Below are positions 1 through 5,664 of a DNA stretch of 6,564 bases, one piece after another. Made by a program: the position numbers and the translations under genes. The number at the start of each line of letters is the position of its first letter. Within the stretch, counting starts at the first letter, position 1. The stretch is taken from NCBI GenBank assembly GCA_035532755.1, contig DATKQI010000073.1, positions 1-6,564 on the forward strand, written 5' to 3'. This DNA comes from DATKQI01 sp035532755 (lineage in GTDB: Bacteria; Pseudomonadota; Alphaproteobacteria; Acetobacterales; Acetobacteraceae). The notes under the pieces are model-generated. The model did no database searches, was not told the origin of the DNA, and saw nothing but the letters and a program-made list of their open reading frames with translations.

Positions 1-1
1 C

Positions 2-481
2 CTGCGCCGGCTGAAGGGCCAGATGCAGGCGATCGAGGATGGCGATCTGCAACCGGAGCAGGTGGCGAAGATCGCCCGTGTGCTCGCGGTGCCGGAACAG
101 GACGTGATCAACATGAACCGCCGCCTCGCCGCGCCCGACCACAGCCTGAACGCCCCGGTGCGGGCCGACAGCGAGGGCGAGTGGCAGGACTGGCTGGTGG
201 ACGAGAGCGAGAGCCAGGAAACCATGATCGCCGAGCGCGAGGAGGTATCGGGCCGCAAGGCACTGCTCGCGAACGCGCTGAAGACGCTGAACGAGCGGGA
301 GCGCCACATCCTGATCGAGCGACGGCTGAAGGACGATGCCACCACGCTGGAGGATCTCTCCCAGCAATACGGCATCTCGCGCGAGCGGGTGCGCCAGATC
401 GAGGTGCGCGCGTTCGAGAAGCTGCAGAAGTCGATGAAGGGCCAGGTGGCGGAGCGGCGGCAGGCGGCATTGGCCGCCTGA
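2..481 (+). CDS. rpoH: RNA polymerase heat-shock sigma factor RpoH (sigma-32), C-terminal part
   Basis: RpoH directs RNA polymerase to heat-shock promoters in the cytoplasm. The first complete codon in frame is at base 2, and 159 codons are present out of a usual length near 290-300, so the 5' half lies outside the window. The visible part opens with LRRLK, the end of the RpoH-specific box (typically QRKLFFNLRRLK), then MQAIEDGDLQPEQVAKIA and the phrase MNRRLAAPDHSLNAPV, which is highly characteristic of RpoH. Near the C-terminus, LNERERHILIERRL is region 4.1. The stretch TTLEDLSQQYGISRERVRQIE (about 340-408) is the region 4.2 helix-turn-helix that binds the -35 element. The RpoH box and the absence of a long non-conserved insert separate it from RpoD. 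The frame is intact to the TGA at 479-481. A strong hairpin follows, so rpoH appears transcriptionally separate from the copper genes downstream. Identification is firm; which RpoH paralogue this is cannot be told. Confidence 0.95.
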   Translation: MRRLKGQMQAIEDGDLQPEQVAKIARVLAVPEQDVINMNRRLAAPDHSLNAPVRADSEGEWQDWLVDESESQETMIAEREEVSGRKALLANALKTLNERERHILIERRLKDDATTLEDLSQQYGISRERVRQIEVRAFEKLQKSMKGQVAERRQAALAA

Positions 482-509
482 TCGCCCGGTTCTTTCCGTC
501 TCTTCGACA

Positions 510-540
510 GGGCGTGTCCGGCGGGCCGGACACGCCCTTT
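510..540 (+). terminator. Intrinsic terminator of rpoH
   Basis: A 12-bp perfect G+C-rich stem is visible. Its left arm GGGCGTGTCCGG (510-521) pairs with CCGGACACGCCC (526-537) around a 4-base loop, and TTT follows at 538-540. It lies 28 bases after the rpoH stop codon and upstream of the copper-type promoter. The T-run is short, but stem strength and position fit a rho-independent terminator that isolates the next operon. Confidence 0.85.
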
Positions 541-590
541 CCATGCCGGGTTCCGCCGGAGGAGGGGCGTGCGACGACGGAACAGTTGCC

Positions 591-621
591 TTGACCTTCC
601 GACCGGGGGAAGCCCCATCTT
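591..621 (+). promoter_or_regulatory. CueR/HmrR-type copper-responsive promoter and operator
   Basis: The -35 element is TTGACC (591-596). A 19-bp spacer (597-615) separates it from a weak -10, CATCTT (616-621). Across the -35 and spacer lies the dyad CTTCC (596-600), seven bases, then GGAAG (608-612). MerR-family activators such as CueR and HmrR are known to act on over-long 19-bp spacers, and their operators follow ACCTTCC-N7-GGAAGG. Here the left half is complete (ACCTTCC, 594-600) and the right half deviates only at its end (GGAAGC). The gene directly downstream is a multicopper oxidase, a classic CueR target. Predicted transcription start is near 628. No merR-type gene is in the window, so the regulator would be encoded elsewhere. 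Identification is by pattern and context only. Confidence 0.75.
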
Positions 622-667
622 TCGCACGCGGGGCGTGGGCTCCGCTGCCATGGATGGGATGTCCGTC

Positions 668-2173
668 ATGAACCCTTTGCTGACGCGCCGCCGCTTTCTG
701 GCGGCAACCGCAATGGCCGTGCCGCTCGGCGGCATTGGCGCCAGCGCCGCCCCTGCCGCAACCGGCCACCCGACCACGCTGATCGCCGCGCGGCACACGC
801 TGGAGGTGCTGGGCAAGCCCGCCACGGTGCTCGGCGTGCGGCAGCCGGACGACATGCCTGGGCTGGTCGCCACCGTTGACCGCCCGTTCCGCGTGCATCT
901 GGAGAACCATCTGTCGGAACCCACCCTCATCCATTGGCATGGGTTGAAGCCGCCCTATCGGCAGGATGGCGTGCCCGGCATCTCCGCCCCGCCGATCGCG
1001 CCGGGAGGGTCTGCCGAGTACGATTTTCCGCTCGATTTCCCCGGAACGTTCTGGATGCACTCGCATATGGGCTTCCAGGAGCAGCGCCTGCTGGATGCGC
1101 CGCTGATCATCCACAGCGCGGCGGATCTGCGCGCCGATCGTCAGGAGATCGTCCTGCTGCTGCATGATTTCTCCTTCAAAAGCCCGCGGGACATCTTCGC
1201 CGCCTTGCGGAAGCGCAGCGGAATGGCGGGGATGGGCGGAACAGGCGGGGTGAACATGGGCGGCCATGGCGCCATGGGTGGCATGATGGCGCCTGGCATG
1301 AAGATGGGCGGCACGACGGCCGGCGGCATGGCGTCCGGCATGAAGGCCGGCAGCATGGCGATGGACCTGAACGACGTCGTGTTCGACGCATTCCTCGCCA
1401 ATGACCGCACGCTCGCCGATCCGCAGGTCGTGCGGGTGGCGCCGGGTGGGCGGCTGCGGCTGCGGATCATCAATGCCGCCGCGGCCAGCAATTTCCGCCT
1501 CGATCTCGGCGGGCTGGCGGCGGAGCTTGTCGCTGTGGACGGCCATCCCGTGCAGCCGGTGCGGGGGTCGGCCTTTCCGATCGCGATGGCCCAGCGGCTC
1601 GATCTGCTCGTGCAACTGCCCCCCGGCCAGGGTGCTCATCCGGTTCTGGCCGTGCTGGAAGGCGAGCGGAAACAGACGGGGATCATTCTCGCAACCGCAC
1701 AGGCACCGATCGGGAAGATCGGCACCGAAGCCGCCCGCAGCGCCGCGCCGCTCGGCTTCGGGATGGAGCGCGCGCTGCATGCCGCCGCTCCGCTCGCGCC
1801 CCGGCCGGTGGACCGCACGCATCGGATCGACCTCACCGGATCGATGGAGGGCTATGTCTGGAGCCTGAACGGCGTGACCTATGGACACGACACGCCGCTG
1901 ATGGTGGCCAAGGGGGAGCGGGTGGCCCTGATCATGCGCAACCGCACGATGATGTCCCACCCGATGCATCTCCACGGGCACTTCTTCCAGGTGGCGGCGT
2001 TCAACGGCGCGAAACTGGCCGGTGCGATGCGGGATACGGTGCTGGTGCCGCCGATGGCCACCGTGGCCATCGCCTTCGATGCCGATAATCCCGGCAGATG
2101 GGCGTTCCACTGCCACAACCTGTACCACATGCAGGCCGGGATGATGACGACCGTGCAGTACACGAAATTCTAG
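668..2173 (+). CDS. Tat-exported multicopper oxidase, copper-resistance type (CueO/CopA-like)
   Basis: This is a three-cupredoxin-domain multicopper oxidase of 501 residues (counted from 668), probably periplasmic, expected to oxidise Cu(I) or organic substrates while reducing O2 to water. All four copper motifs are present: HWHG (H89, H91), HSH (H131, H133), HPMHLHGH (431-438) and HCHNLYHMQAGM (481-492), the last including the type-1 Cys482, His487 and Met492. The N-terminus TRRRFLAATAMAVPLGG is a twin-arginine signal with an AxA cleavage region near residues 30-37. Residues 186-232 form a Met/Gly-rich insert with 12 Met in 47 residues, reminiscent of the methionine-rich copper-binding segments of CueO and CopA, but here between domains 1 and 2. 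In-frame ATGs lie at 650, 659 and 668, none with a strong ribosome-binding site. I chose 668 because it gives a compact Tat n-region. The GTG at 569 is in frame but upstream of the inferred promoter. The permease gene follows after 12 bases. Class is firm; substrate and exact start are not. Confidence 0.93.
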   Translation: MNPLLTRRRFLAATAMAVPLGGIGASAAPAATGHPTTLIAARHTLEVLGKPATVLGVRQPDDMPGLVATVDRPFRVHLENHLSEPTLIHWHGLKPPYRQDGVPGISAPPIAPGGSAEYDFPLDFPGTFWMHSHMGFQEQRLLDAPLIIHSAADLRADRQEIVLLLHDFSFKSPRDIFAALRKRSGMAGMGGTGGVNMGGHGAMGGMMAPGMKMGGTTAGGMASGMKAGSMAMDLNDVVFDAFLANDRTLADPQVVRVAPGGRLRLRIINAAAASNFRLDLGGLAAELVAVDGHPVQPVRGSAFPIAMAQRLDLLVQLPPGQGAHPVLAVLEGERKQTGIILATAQAPIGKIGTEAARSAAPLGFGMERALHAAAPLAPRPVDRTHRIDLTGSMEGYVWSLNGVTYGHDTPLMVAKGERVALIMRNRTMMSHPMHLHGHFFQVAAFNGAKLAGAMRDTVLVPPMATVAIAFDADNPGRWAFHCHNLYHMQAGMMTTVQYTKF

Positions 2174-2185
2174 CAGGGGGCCGCG

Positions 2186-3313
2186 ATGGCGCATCTCGCA
2201 GGGCGGATCGGGGAGGCGCTGCTGATGGCCCTCGGCATGTTCTGGAGCGTCGGCTGGAGCCTCGTTCTGGGCTTCACCCTGTCCGGCCTGATCCAGGCCG
2301 TGGTCTCGCAGGAACGCATGCGCGCAGCACTGGGGCGGGATGGGGTGCGGGAGATCGGGCTGGCCACCGTCCTGGGTGCTGCGAGTTCAAGCTGTTCCTA
2401 CGCCTCGGCCGCCGTCAGCCGCACGCTGTTCAAGAAGGGCGCGGCGCTGGTGCCCTCGCTCGCCTTCCTGTTCGCCTCCACCAACCTCGTCATCGAGCTT
2501 GGCATCATCCTGTACCTGCTGATGGGCTGGCAGTTCACCGCTGCCGAATGGATCGGCGGGGTGGTGCTGGTCGTCATCATGACGGTGCTGGTGCGGCTCA
2601 CCTATCCGCGGCACCTGGTCGAAGCCGCGCGCCGCCACCCGGAGGCGGACGGCGGCCACATGCACGGGGCGATGACCGTGGAAGGCAGCACGATCTGGCA
2701 GAAGCTGCGCAACCCGGACACGAAGGTGCGGGTGGCGCAGAACTTCATCATGGATGTTTCCATGCTGTGGAAGGACCTGCTCGGCGGCTTTCTGATCGCC
2801 GGGTTCCTCTCCGTGTTCATCCCGAACGGCTGGTGGGCTGGGCTGTTTCTCAAGGGCGCAACGCCCTGGTTGCAGGTGCCGCTGAACGCCATTGTCGGGC
2901 CGCTCATCGCCATCGTTACGTTCGTATGCTCCATCGGCAACGTGCCGATGGCGGCGGTGCTGTGGTCGGGCGGCATCTCGTTCGGCGGTGTGCTGGCCTT
3001 CCTGTACGCGGATCTGATCGTGCTGCCGCTGCTGGATGTGTATCGCCGCTACTACGGCTGGCACATGGCGGCCTATATCGGCGGCATCTTCTTCGTCACG
3101 ATGGTGCTGGCCGCCCTGGTGATGGATCTGGCGTTCACCTCGCTCGGCCTGGTGCCGCCGCCGAACCCGAACATCCGGGCGCAGATCATGCACTTCAGCC
3201 TGAACTATACGTTCTGGCTGAATCTCGCGTTCGGCGCCCTCGCGCTGGCCCTGGTGCGGCTCAACCGGAGCCATCCGATGCGGATGCGCCACGAAGGGCA
3301 CGCGCACCACTGA
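2186..3313 (+). CDS. COG0701/ArsP-type (UPF0718) membrane permease
   Basis: This 375-residue polytopic inner-membrane protein of the predicted permease family COG0701 (PF03773, the family of ArsP) has about eight hydrophobic segments and a loop around residues 139-195. The family's two-half architecture is visible. Half one carries SSSCSYA (Cys70) followed by LFKKGAALVPSLAFLFASTN; half two carries CSIGNVPMAAVLWSGG (Cys248) followed by LAFLYADLIVLPLLD. The loop contains GGHMHGAM, and the C-terminus is HPMRMRHEGHAHH, both potential soft- or transition-metal ligands. The start is ATG with AGGGGG at 2175-2180, five bases upstream. The gap to the oxidase stop is only 12 bases, so co-transcription from the CueR-like promoter is expected. 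ArsP exports organoarsenicals, but other members have no known substrate; here a role in copper export or copper-stress tolerance is inferred from context alone. The last 53 bases overlap the end of the convergent MFS gene. Confidence 0.88.
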   Translation: MAHLAGRIGEALLMALGMFWSVGWSLVLGFTLSGLIQAVVSQERMRAALGRDGVREIGLATVLGAASSSCSYASAAVSRTLFKKGAALVPSLAFLFASTNLVIELGIILYLLMGWQFTAAEWIGGVVLVVIMTVLVRLTYPRHLVEAARRHPEADGGHMHGAMTVEGSTIWQKLRNPDTKVRVAQNFIMDVSMLWKDLLGGFLIAGFLSVFIPNGWWAGLFLKGATPWLQVPLNAIVGPLIAIVTFVCSIGNVPMAAVLWSGGISFGGVLAFLYADLIVLPLLDVYRRYYGWHMAAYIGGIFFVTMVLAALVMDLAFTSLGLVPPPNPNIRAQIMHFSLNYTFWLNLAFGALALALVRLNRSHPMRMRHEGHAHH

Positions 3314-4721
3314 TCCCTGCCGGGCGCGTCAACCGCCAGGCGGCGAGGCATCCGGCCCCCAGCACCGGCACGAAGGCGGCGAATACCCAGAATCCGGCGG
3401 CATGCGCCGCAGCAAGGCTGGGGCCATGGGCGAGCCCGGCCGCGTTGGCCGCGATGCCGCTGGCCGAGGCGCCAAGCGCATAGCCGATCCGTTGCATCGA
3501 GGATGTTGCCGAGGCCGCGAGATCCCGCTCCTCGTCAGGTGCGAAGGCGACGATGCGGCGCACGACGAATGGCCAGCACATGCCGAACCCGCCGCCCTGC
3601 AGCAGCACGCTCGCGATGATGGCGAGGACGGGGCCGGAGGAGACGAACAGCATCAGCCCGACCCCGCCCGCCAAGATCGCCGCCGTCCCGGTGCGGATCA
3701 ACGCGACCTCCCATCGCGGGGAGGCGCCGGCGGTGGCAAGCGTGGCCAGCGTCCAGATGATCGATTCGGCGGCGATGATGTATCCGGCGCCCAGCGGGCC
3801 GACACCGAACAGCAGCCCCAGCAGCAGGGGCCCGTAGTTGGTGAACACGGTCGATCCGGCGGCCAGGGCCAGCACCATCAGCAGCCCGGCGCCGACCGGA
3901 TGGCGCGGGTGCAGCACCTCCAGCGGCATCAGCCGGTCCGGCCCCTGCGCATCCACGCGGGCCGCGGCATACAGCAGCAAGCCCCCCAGCACGACACAGC
4001 CGGCGGAAGCCGCCAGCGAATCGATGGCTCCCGCGGCGGCGATCAGCACCGTCGCCACCGTCAGCACCAGCAGCGGCTTCCACGGCCAGCCGCCCCGCGC
4101 CCGCCCATCCGCCGGCAATCCGCGGAGAAACACGAGCGAGACCAGGATGAGCACGCCGGCCTGCCCACCGAATGCCCAGAACGCGCCGCGCCACAGCCCC
4201 GCCGCGGCGAAGGCGCCGCCGATCAGCGGGCCGCACAGCGCCGAAGCTCCCCAGATCGCGGAGACGATCGCCATCAGGCGGGTCCAGAGATGTTCGGGAA
4301 ACAGCCGCTGCGTGGCGACGTAGCTGAGCGCGACCATGATCCCGCCGCCAATGCCCTGCACCAGGCGGCCAATCAGCATGGCGCCCATGTCCGGCGCCAA
4401 CGCGCTGGCCACGCAGCCGATCCCGTACAGCGCTCCGGCGGCGATCAGCACCGCCTGCATCCCGAACCGCCGGGCCAGGGCGCCGACACCCGCGCCGGAG
4501 ACGATCGCGCCCAGCGCATACAGCGCGAGCGTCCAGTTGATAAACGCGACGCCGCCGATATCGCGCACCGCGACCGGAATGGCCGTCGTGGCTAGGAACG
4601 AATCCGCCGCATGCAGCCACACGCCCAGGCAGAGGATGATGAACTGGCCGAGATGGCCGGTATCCCGCATCTCCCGCCACGCCGACGCGCGCTGCATGTC
4701 TGGTTTCCCGCCCGTGAACAT
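3261..4721 (-). CDS. MFS transporter, DHA2-like 14-helix drug:H+ antiporter type
   Basis: This is a 486-residue major facilitator superfamily protein of the inner membrane. Around 14 hydrophobic segments can be traced, including an extra pair near residues 190-250 between the two six-helix halves, as in the DHA2 group. Seen motifs are an acidic residue in helix 1 (Asp40 in HAADS), a motif-A-like GALARRFG (80-87), motif B as GRLVQGIGGG with Arg119, and motif C as GASALCGPLIGG (158-169), the signature of H+-coupled exporters. The start is ATG at 4719-4721 with no clear ribosome-binding site; ATG at 4695-4697 (residue 9) has GGGCGGGAAA upstream and may be the true start. It lies 39 bases after the GntR gene on the same strand, so the two are probably one operon and the GntR protein may control it. 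The C-terminal 20 or so residues, overlapping the permease gene, are low-complexity and may be a non-conserved extension. Export of a toxic compound fits the motifs; uptake of the neighbour enzyme's substrate is the alternative. Confidence 0.88.
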   Translation of the reverse strand: MFTGGKPDMQRASAWREMRDTGHLGQFIILCLGVWLHAADSFLATTAIPVAVRDIGGVAFINWTLALYALGAIVSGAGVGALARRFGMQAVLIAAGALYGIGCVASALAPDMGAMLIGRLVQGIGGGIMVALSYVATQRLFPEHLWTRLMAIVSAIWGASALCGPLIGGAFAAAGLWRGAFWAFGGQAGVLILVSLVFLRGLPADGRARGGWPWKPLLVLTVATVLIAAAGAIDSLAASAGCVVLGGLLLYAAARVDAQGPDRLMPLEVLHPRHPVGAGLLMVLALAAGSTVFTNYGPLLLGLLFGVGPLGAGYIIAAESIIWTLATLATAGASPRWEVALIRTGTAAILAGGVGLMLFVSSGPVLAIIASVLLQGGGFGMCWPFVVRRIVAFAPDEERDLAASATSSMQRIGYALGASASGIAANAAGLAHGPSLAAAHAAGFWVFAAFVPVLGAGCLAAWRLTRPAGISGARALRGASASDGSG

Positions 4722-4760
4722 CGGTGCGGCCGCGGCGTCACGCCGGGCCGGCGGTGTGCA

Positions 4761-5504
4761 CTACCGGATCGCGGCGCGCGGCACCACGCCCGGCCGCAGC
4801 GTGGCACGGATGAATTCCCATGCCACGGTCAGATGCCGCCGCAGCGCCGTCTCCGCACCGTCCGGGTCGCGCGCGGCGATGGCATCGAAAATGGCGGCAT
4901 GGCCGGCGTGGTTCAGCCGGTCGATGTCCGGCGAGGCCTCCATCCGCCGCCAGTGCGGGGCAAGCCACGTCACATAGCCGGTATGCAGAACCGGATAGAT
5001 CGGGTTGCCGGGCAGGCCGAAGAGCAGGCCGTCGAATGCGACGTCCGAGGCGTAGAAGGCCTCGGCATCGCCGATCGCCGCCTCGTTGGCCGCCAGCGCC
5101 TCGCGCAGTGCAGCCAGGTCATCGCGCCGCGCGTGGGTCGCGGCGAACCGGGCCAGCGCGGCCTCGATGAAGATGCGGCTGTCGAACAGGTGCCACACGC
5201 CGGCATCGGCGCGAAGCGTGTGCGCCACGTAGTCGCCCAGCGCGCCGAGCGCGGTCTCGTAGCCAGGCTTGCGGATCACCGGCCGGTAGCCGGGCCGTGC
5301 CGTCAGCAGGCCACGACCGGCAAGCTGCGCGATCGCCTCGCGCACCACCGGGCGGCTGACGCCGAAGCGCTGCTTCAGCGTGCGCTCGGGCGGCAGCCGG
5401 TCCCCCTCGGCCAGCCTGCCGTCGGCGATCATCGCGGCAAGATCGGCGATCAGCATCTCGGAAGCACGGCCGGCGTGGCGGGGCGGGGCAGGGGGGGCAG
5501 TCAT
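4761..5504 (-). CDS. GntR-family transcriptional regulator, FadR/FCD subfamily
   Basis: This 247-residue DNA-binding repressor or activator senses a small carboxylic or sugar-acid ligand. The N-terminal winged helix (about 14-80) is clear: GDRLPPERTLKQRFGVSRPVVREAIAQLAGRGLL is the classic GntR pattern, split here as residues 34-50 and 51-67. The remainder (about 90-235) is a helical FCD domain. Its usual metal ligands map to Asp154, Asp158, His202 and His224; family members normally have D-x3-H at the first pair, so position 158 is Asp where His is expected. The ATG at 5502-5504 is followed by an Ala/Pro-rich lead-in, and no strong ribosome-binding site is seen. The gene heads a minus-strand pair with the MFS transporter and is divergent from an enolase-superfamily enzyme, the usual layout for a local catabolic regulator binding the shared intergenic region. 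The ligand cannot be read from the sequence. Confidence 0.92.
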   Translation of the reverse strand: MTAPPAPPRHAGRASEMLIADLAAMIADGRLAEGDRLPPERTLKQRFGVSRPVVREAIAQLAGRGLLTARPGYRPVIRKPGYETALGALGDYVAHTLRADAGVWHLFDSRIFIEAALARFAATHARRDDLAALREALAANEAAIGDAEAFYASDVAFDGLLFGLPGNPIYPVLHTGYVTWLAPHWRRMEASPDIDRLNHAGHAAIFDAIAARDPDGAETALRRHLTVAWEFIRATLRPGVVPRAAIR

Positions 5505-5563
5505 GCGAACAACTCATGGAGCGGGGTGAAACGACCAGATACCAGCTCGATCTGATTTTGGTC

Positions 5564-5580
5564 ATTCCAAATACTGGAAT
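5564..5580. promoter_or_regulatory. Candidate GntR operator (inverted repeat ATTCCA-N5-TGGAAT)
   Basis: This is a perfect 6-bp inverted repeat with a 5-base spacer (AATAC). It is framed by GGTC at 5560-5563 and GACC at 5584-5587, which would extend the symmetry if a 3-base offset on the right is allowed. Its position midway between the two divergent genes fits an operator of the FCD-type regulator at 4761-5504. It does not match the simple FadR consensus TGGT-N3-ACCA, so assignment to this protein is by position only. Confidence 0.5.
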
Positions 5581-5611
5581 ATTGACCTTCATGCCAGTTC
5601 AAAGCAGTTTT

Positions 5612-5617
5612 TATAAA
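5612..5617 (+). promoter_or_regulatory. Possible -10 element for the enolase-superfamily gene
   Basis: TATAAA lies 47 bases before the GTG start, inside the most A+T-rich part of the intergenic region. No good -35 sits at 17-18 bp; TTGACC at 5582-5587 is 24 bp upstream, too far for normal spacing. If it is the promoter, it may depend on an activator. The overlapping ATTCTGG repeat at 5617-5623 would put a regulator right at the start point. Confidence 0.35.
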
Positions 5618-5653
5618 TTCTGGTCGGACAATAAGAATGCCGGCTGACATTCT

Positions 5654-5659
5654 GGAGGA
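5654..5659 (+). promoter_or_regulatory. Ribosome-binding site fixing a GTG start
   Basis: GGAGGA sits five bases before GTG at 5665. An in-frame TAA at 5632-5634 blocks any longer reading frame, and no ATG or GTG lies between that stop and 5665. This decides the start of the enolase-superfamily gene despite its non-ATG codon. Confidence 0.85.
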
Positions 5660-5664
5660 ATACG

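Larger units (their letters stand above)
5505..5664. promoter_or_regulatory. Divergent control region between the GntR gene and the enolase-superfamily gene
   Basis: These 160 bases separate two divergent genes and are markedly richer in A+T than the flanking coding DNA, as expected of a promoter region. They contain several symmetric elements: ATTCCA-N5-TGGAAT (5564-5580), TTGG-N5-CCAA (5558-5570), and 8-bp arms CGACCAGA (5532-5539) and TCTGGTCG (5619-5626) centred near 5579. The heptamer ATTCTGG recurs at 5617-5623 and 5649-5655, 32 bp apart, with ATACTGG at 5571-5577. CCAG-ATA-CCAG lies at 5535-5545. The inference is autoregulation and control of both transcripts by the adjacent GntR protein. 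Confidence 0.65.

Noticed and set aside
569..649. N-terminal extension of the oxidase from a GTG at 569 preceded by the purine run GGAGGAGGGG
   Set aside because: The run ends two to three bases before the GTG, too close for a ribosome-binding site. The extension is not signal-peptide-like, would bury the Tat motif about 38 residues in, and lies upstream of or within the inferred CueR-type promoter.
543..671. Small plus-strand ORF of 42 codons ending in a 4-bp ATGA overlap with the oxidase start
   Set aside because: It has no ribosome-binding site, begins right after the rpoH terminator and reads through the inferred promoter, so the predicted transcript would not contain its start.
2387..3310. 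Long minus-strand open frame opposite the permease gene
   Set aside because: The translation is rich in His, Arg, Gln and Glu with no domain signal, typical of the antisense of a hydrophobic G+C-rich gene; the plus-strand frame is a recognisable membrane permease.
3333..3343. Short hairpin CCGC-CAG-GCGG just after the permease stop as a terminator
   Set aside because: Four-base-pair stem, no T-run on either strand, and inside the MFS coding sequence.
3402..4595. Plus-strand open frame of 397 codons opposite the MFS gene
   Set aside because: Low-complexity Arg/Gln/Gly/Ala composition without motifs; it mirrors a confidently identified membrane transporter on the other strand.
4734..4744. GGCG-TCA-CGCC hairpin between the GntR and MFS genes as a terminator or attenuator
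   Set aside because: Too short, without a U-tract, and expected by chance in such G+C-rich sequence; the 39-base gap fits an operon.
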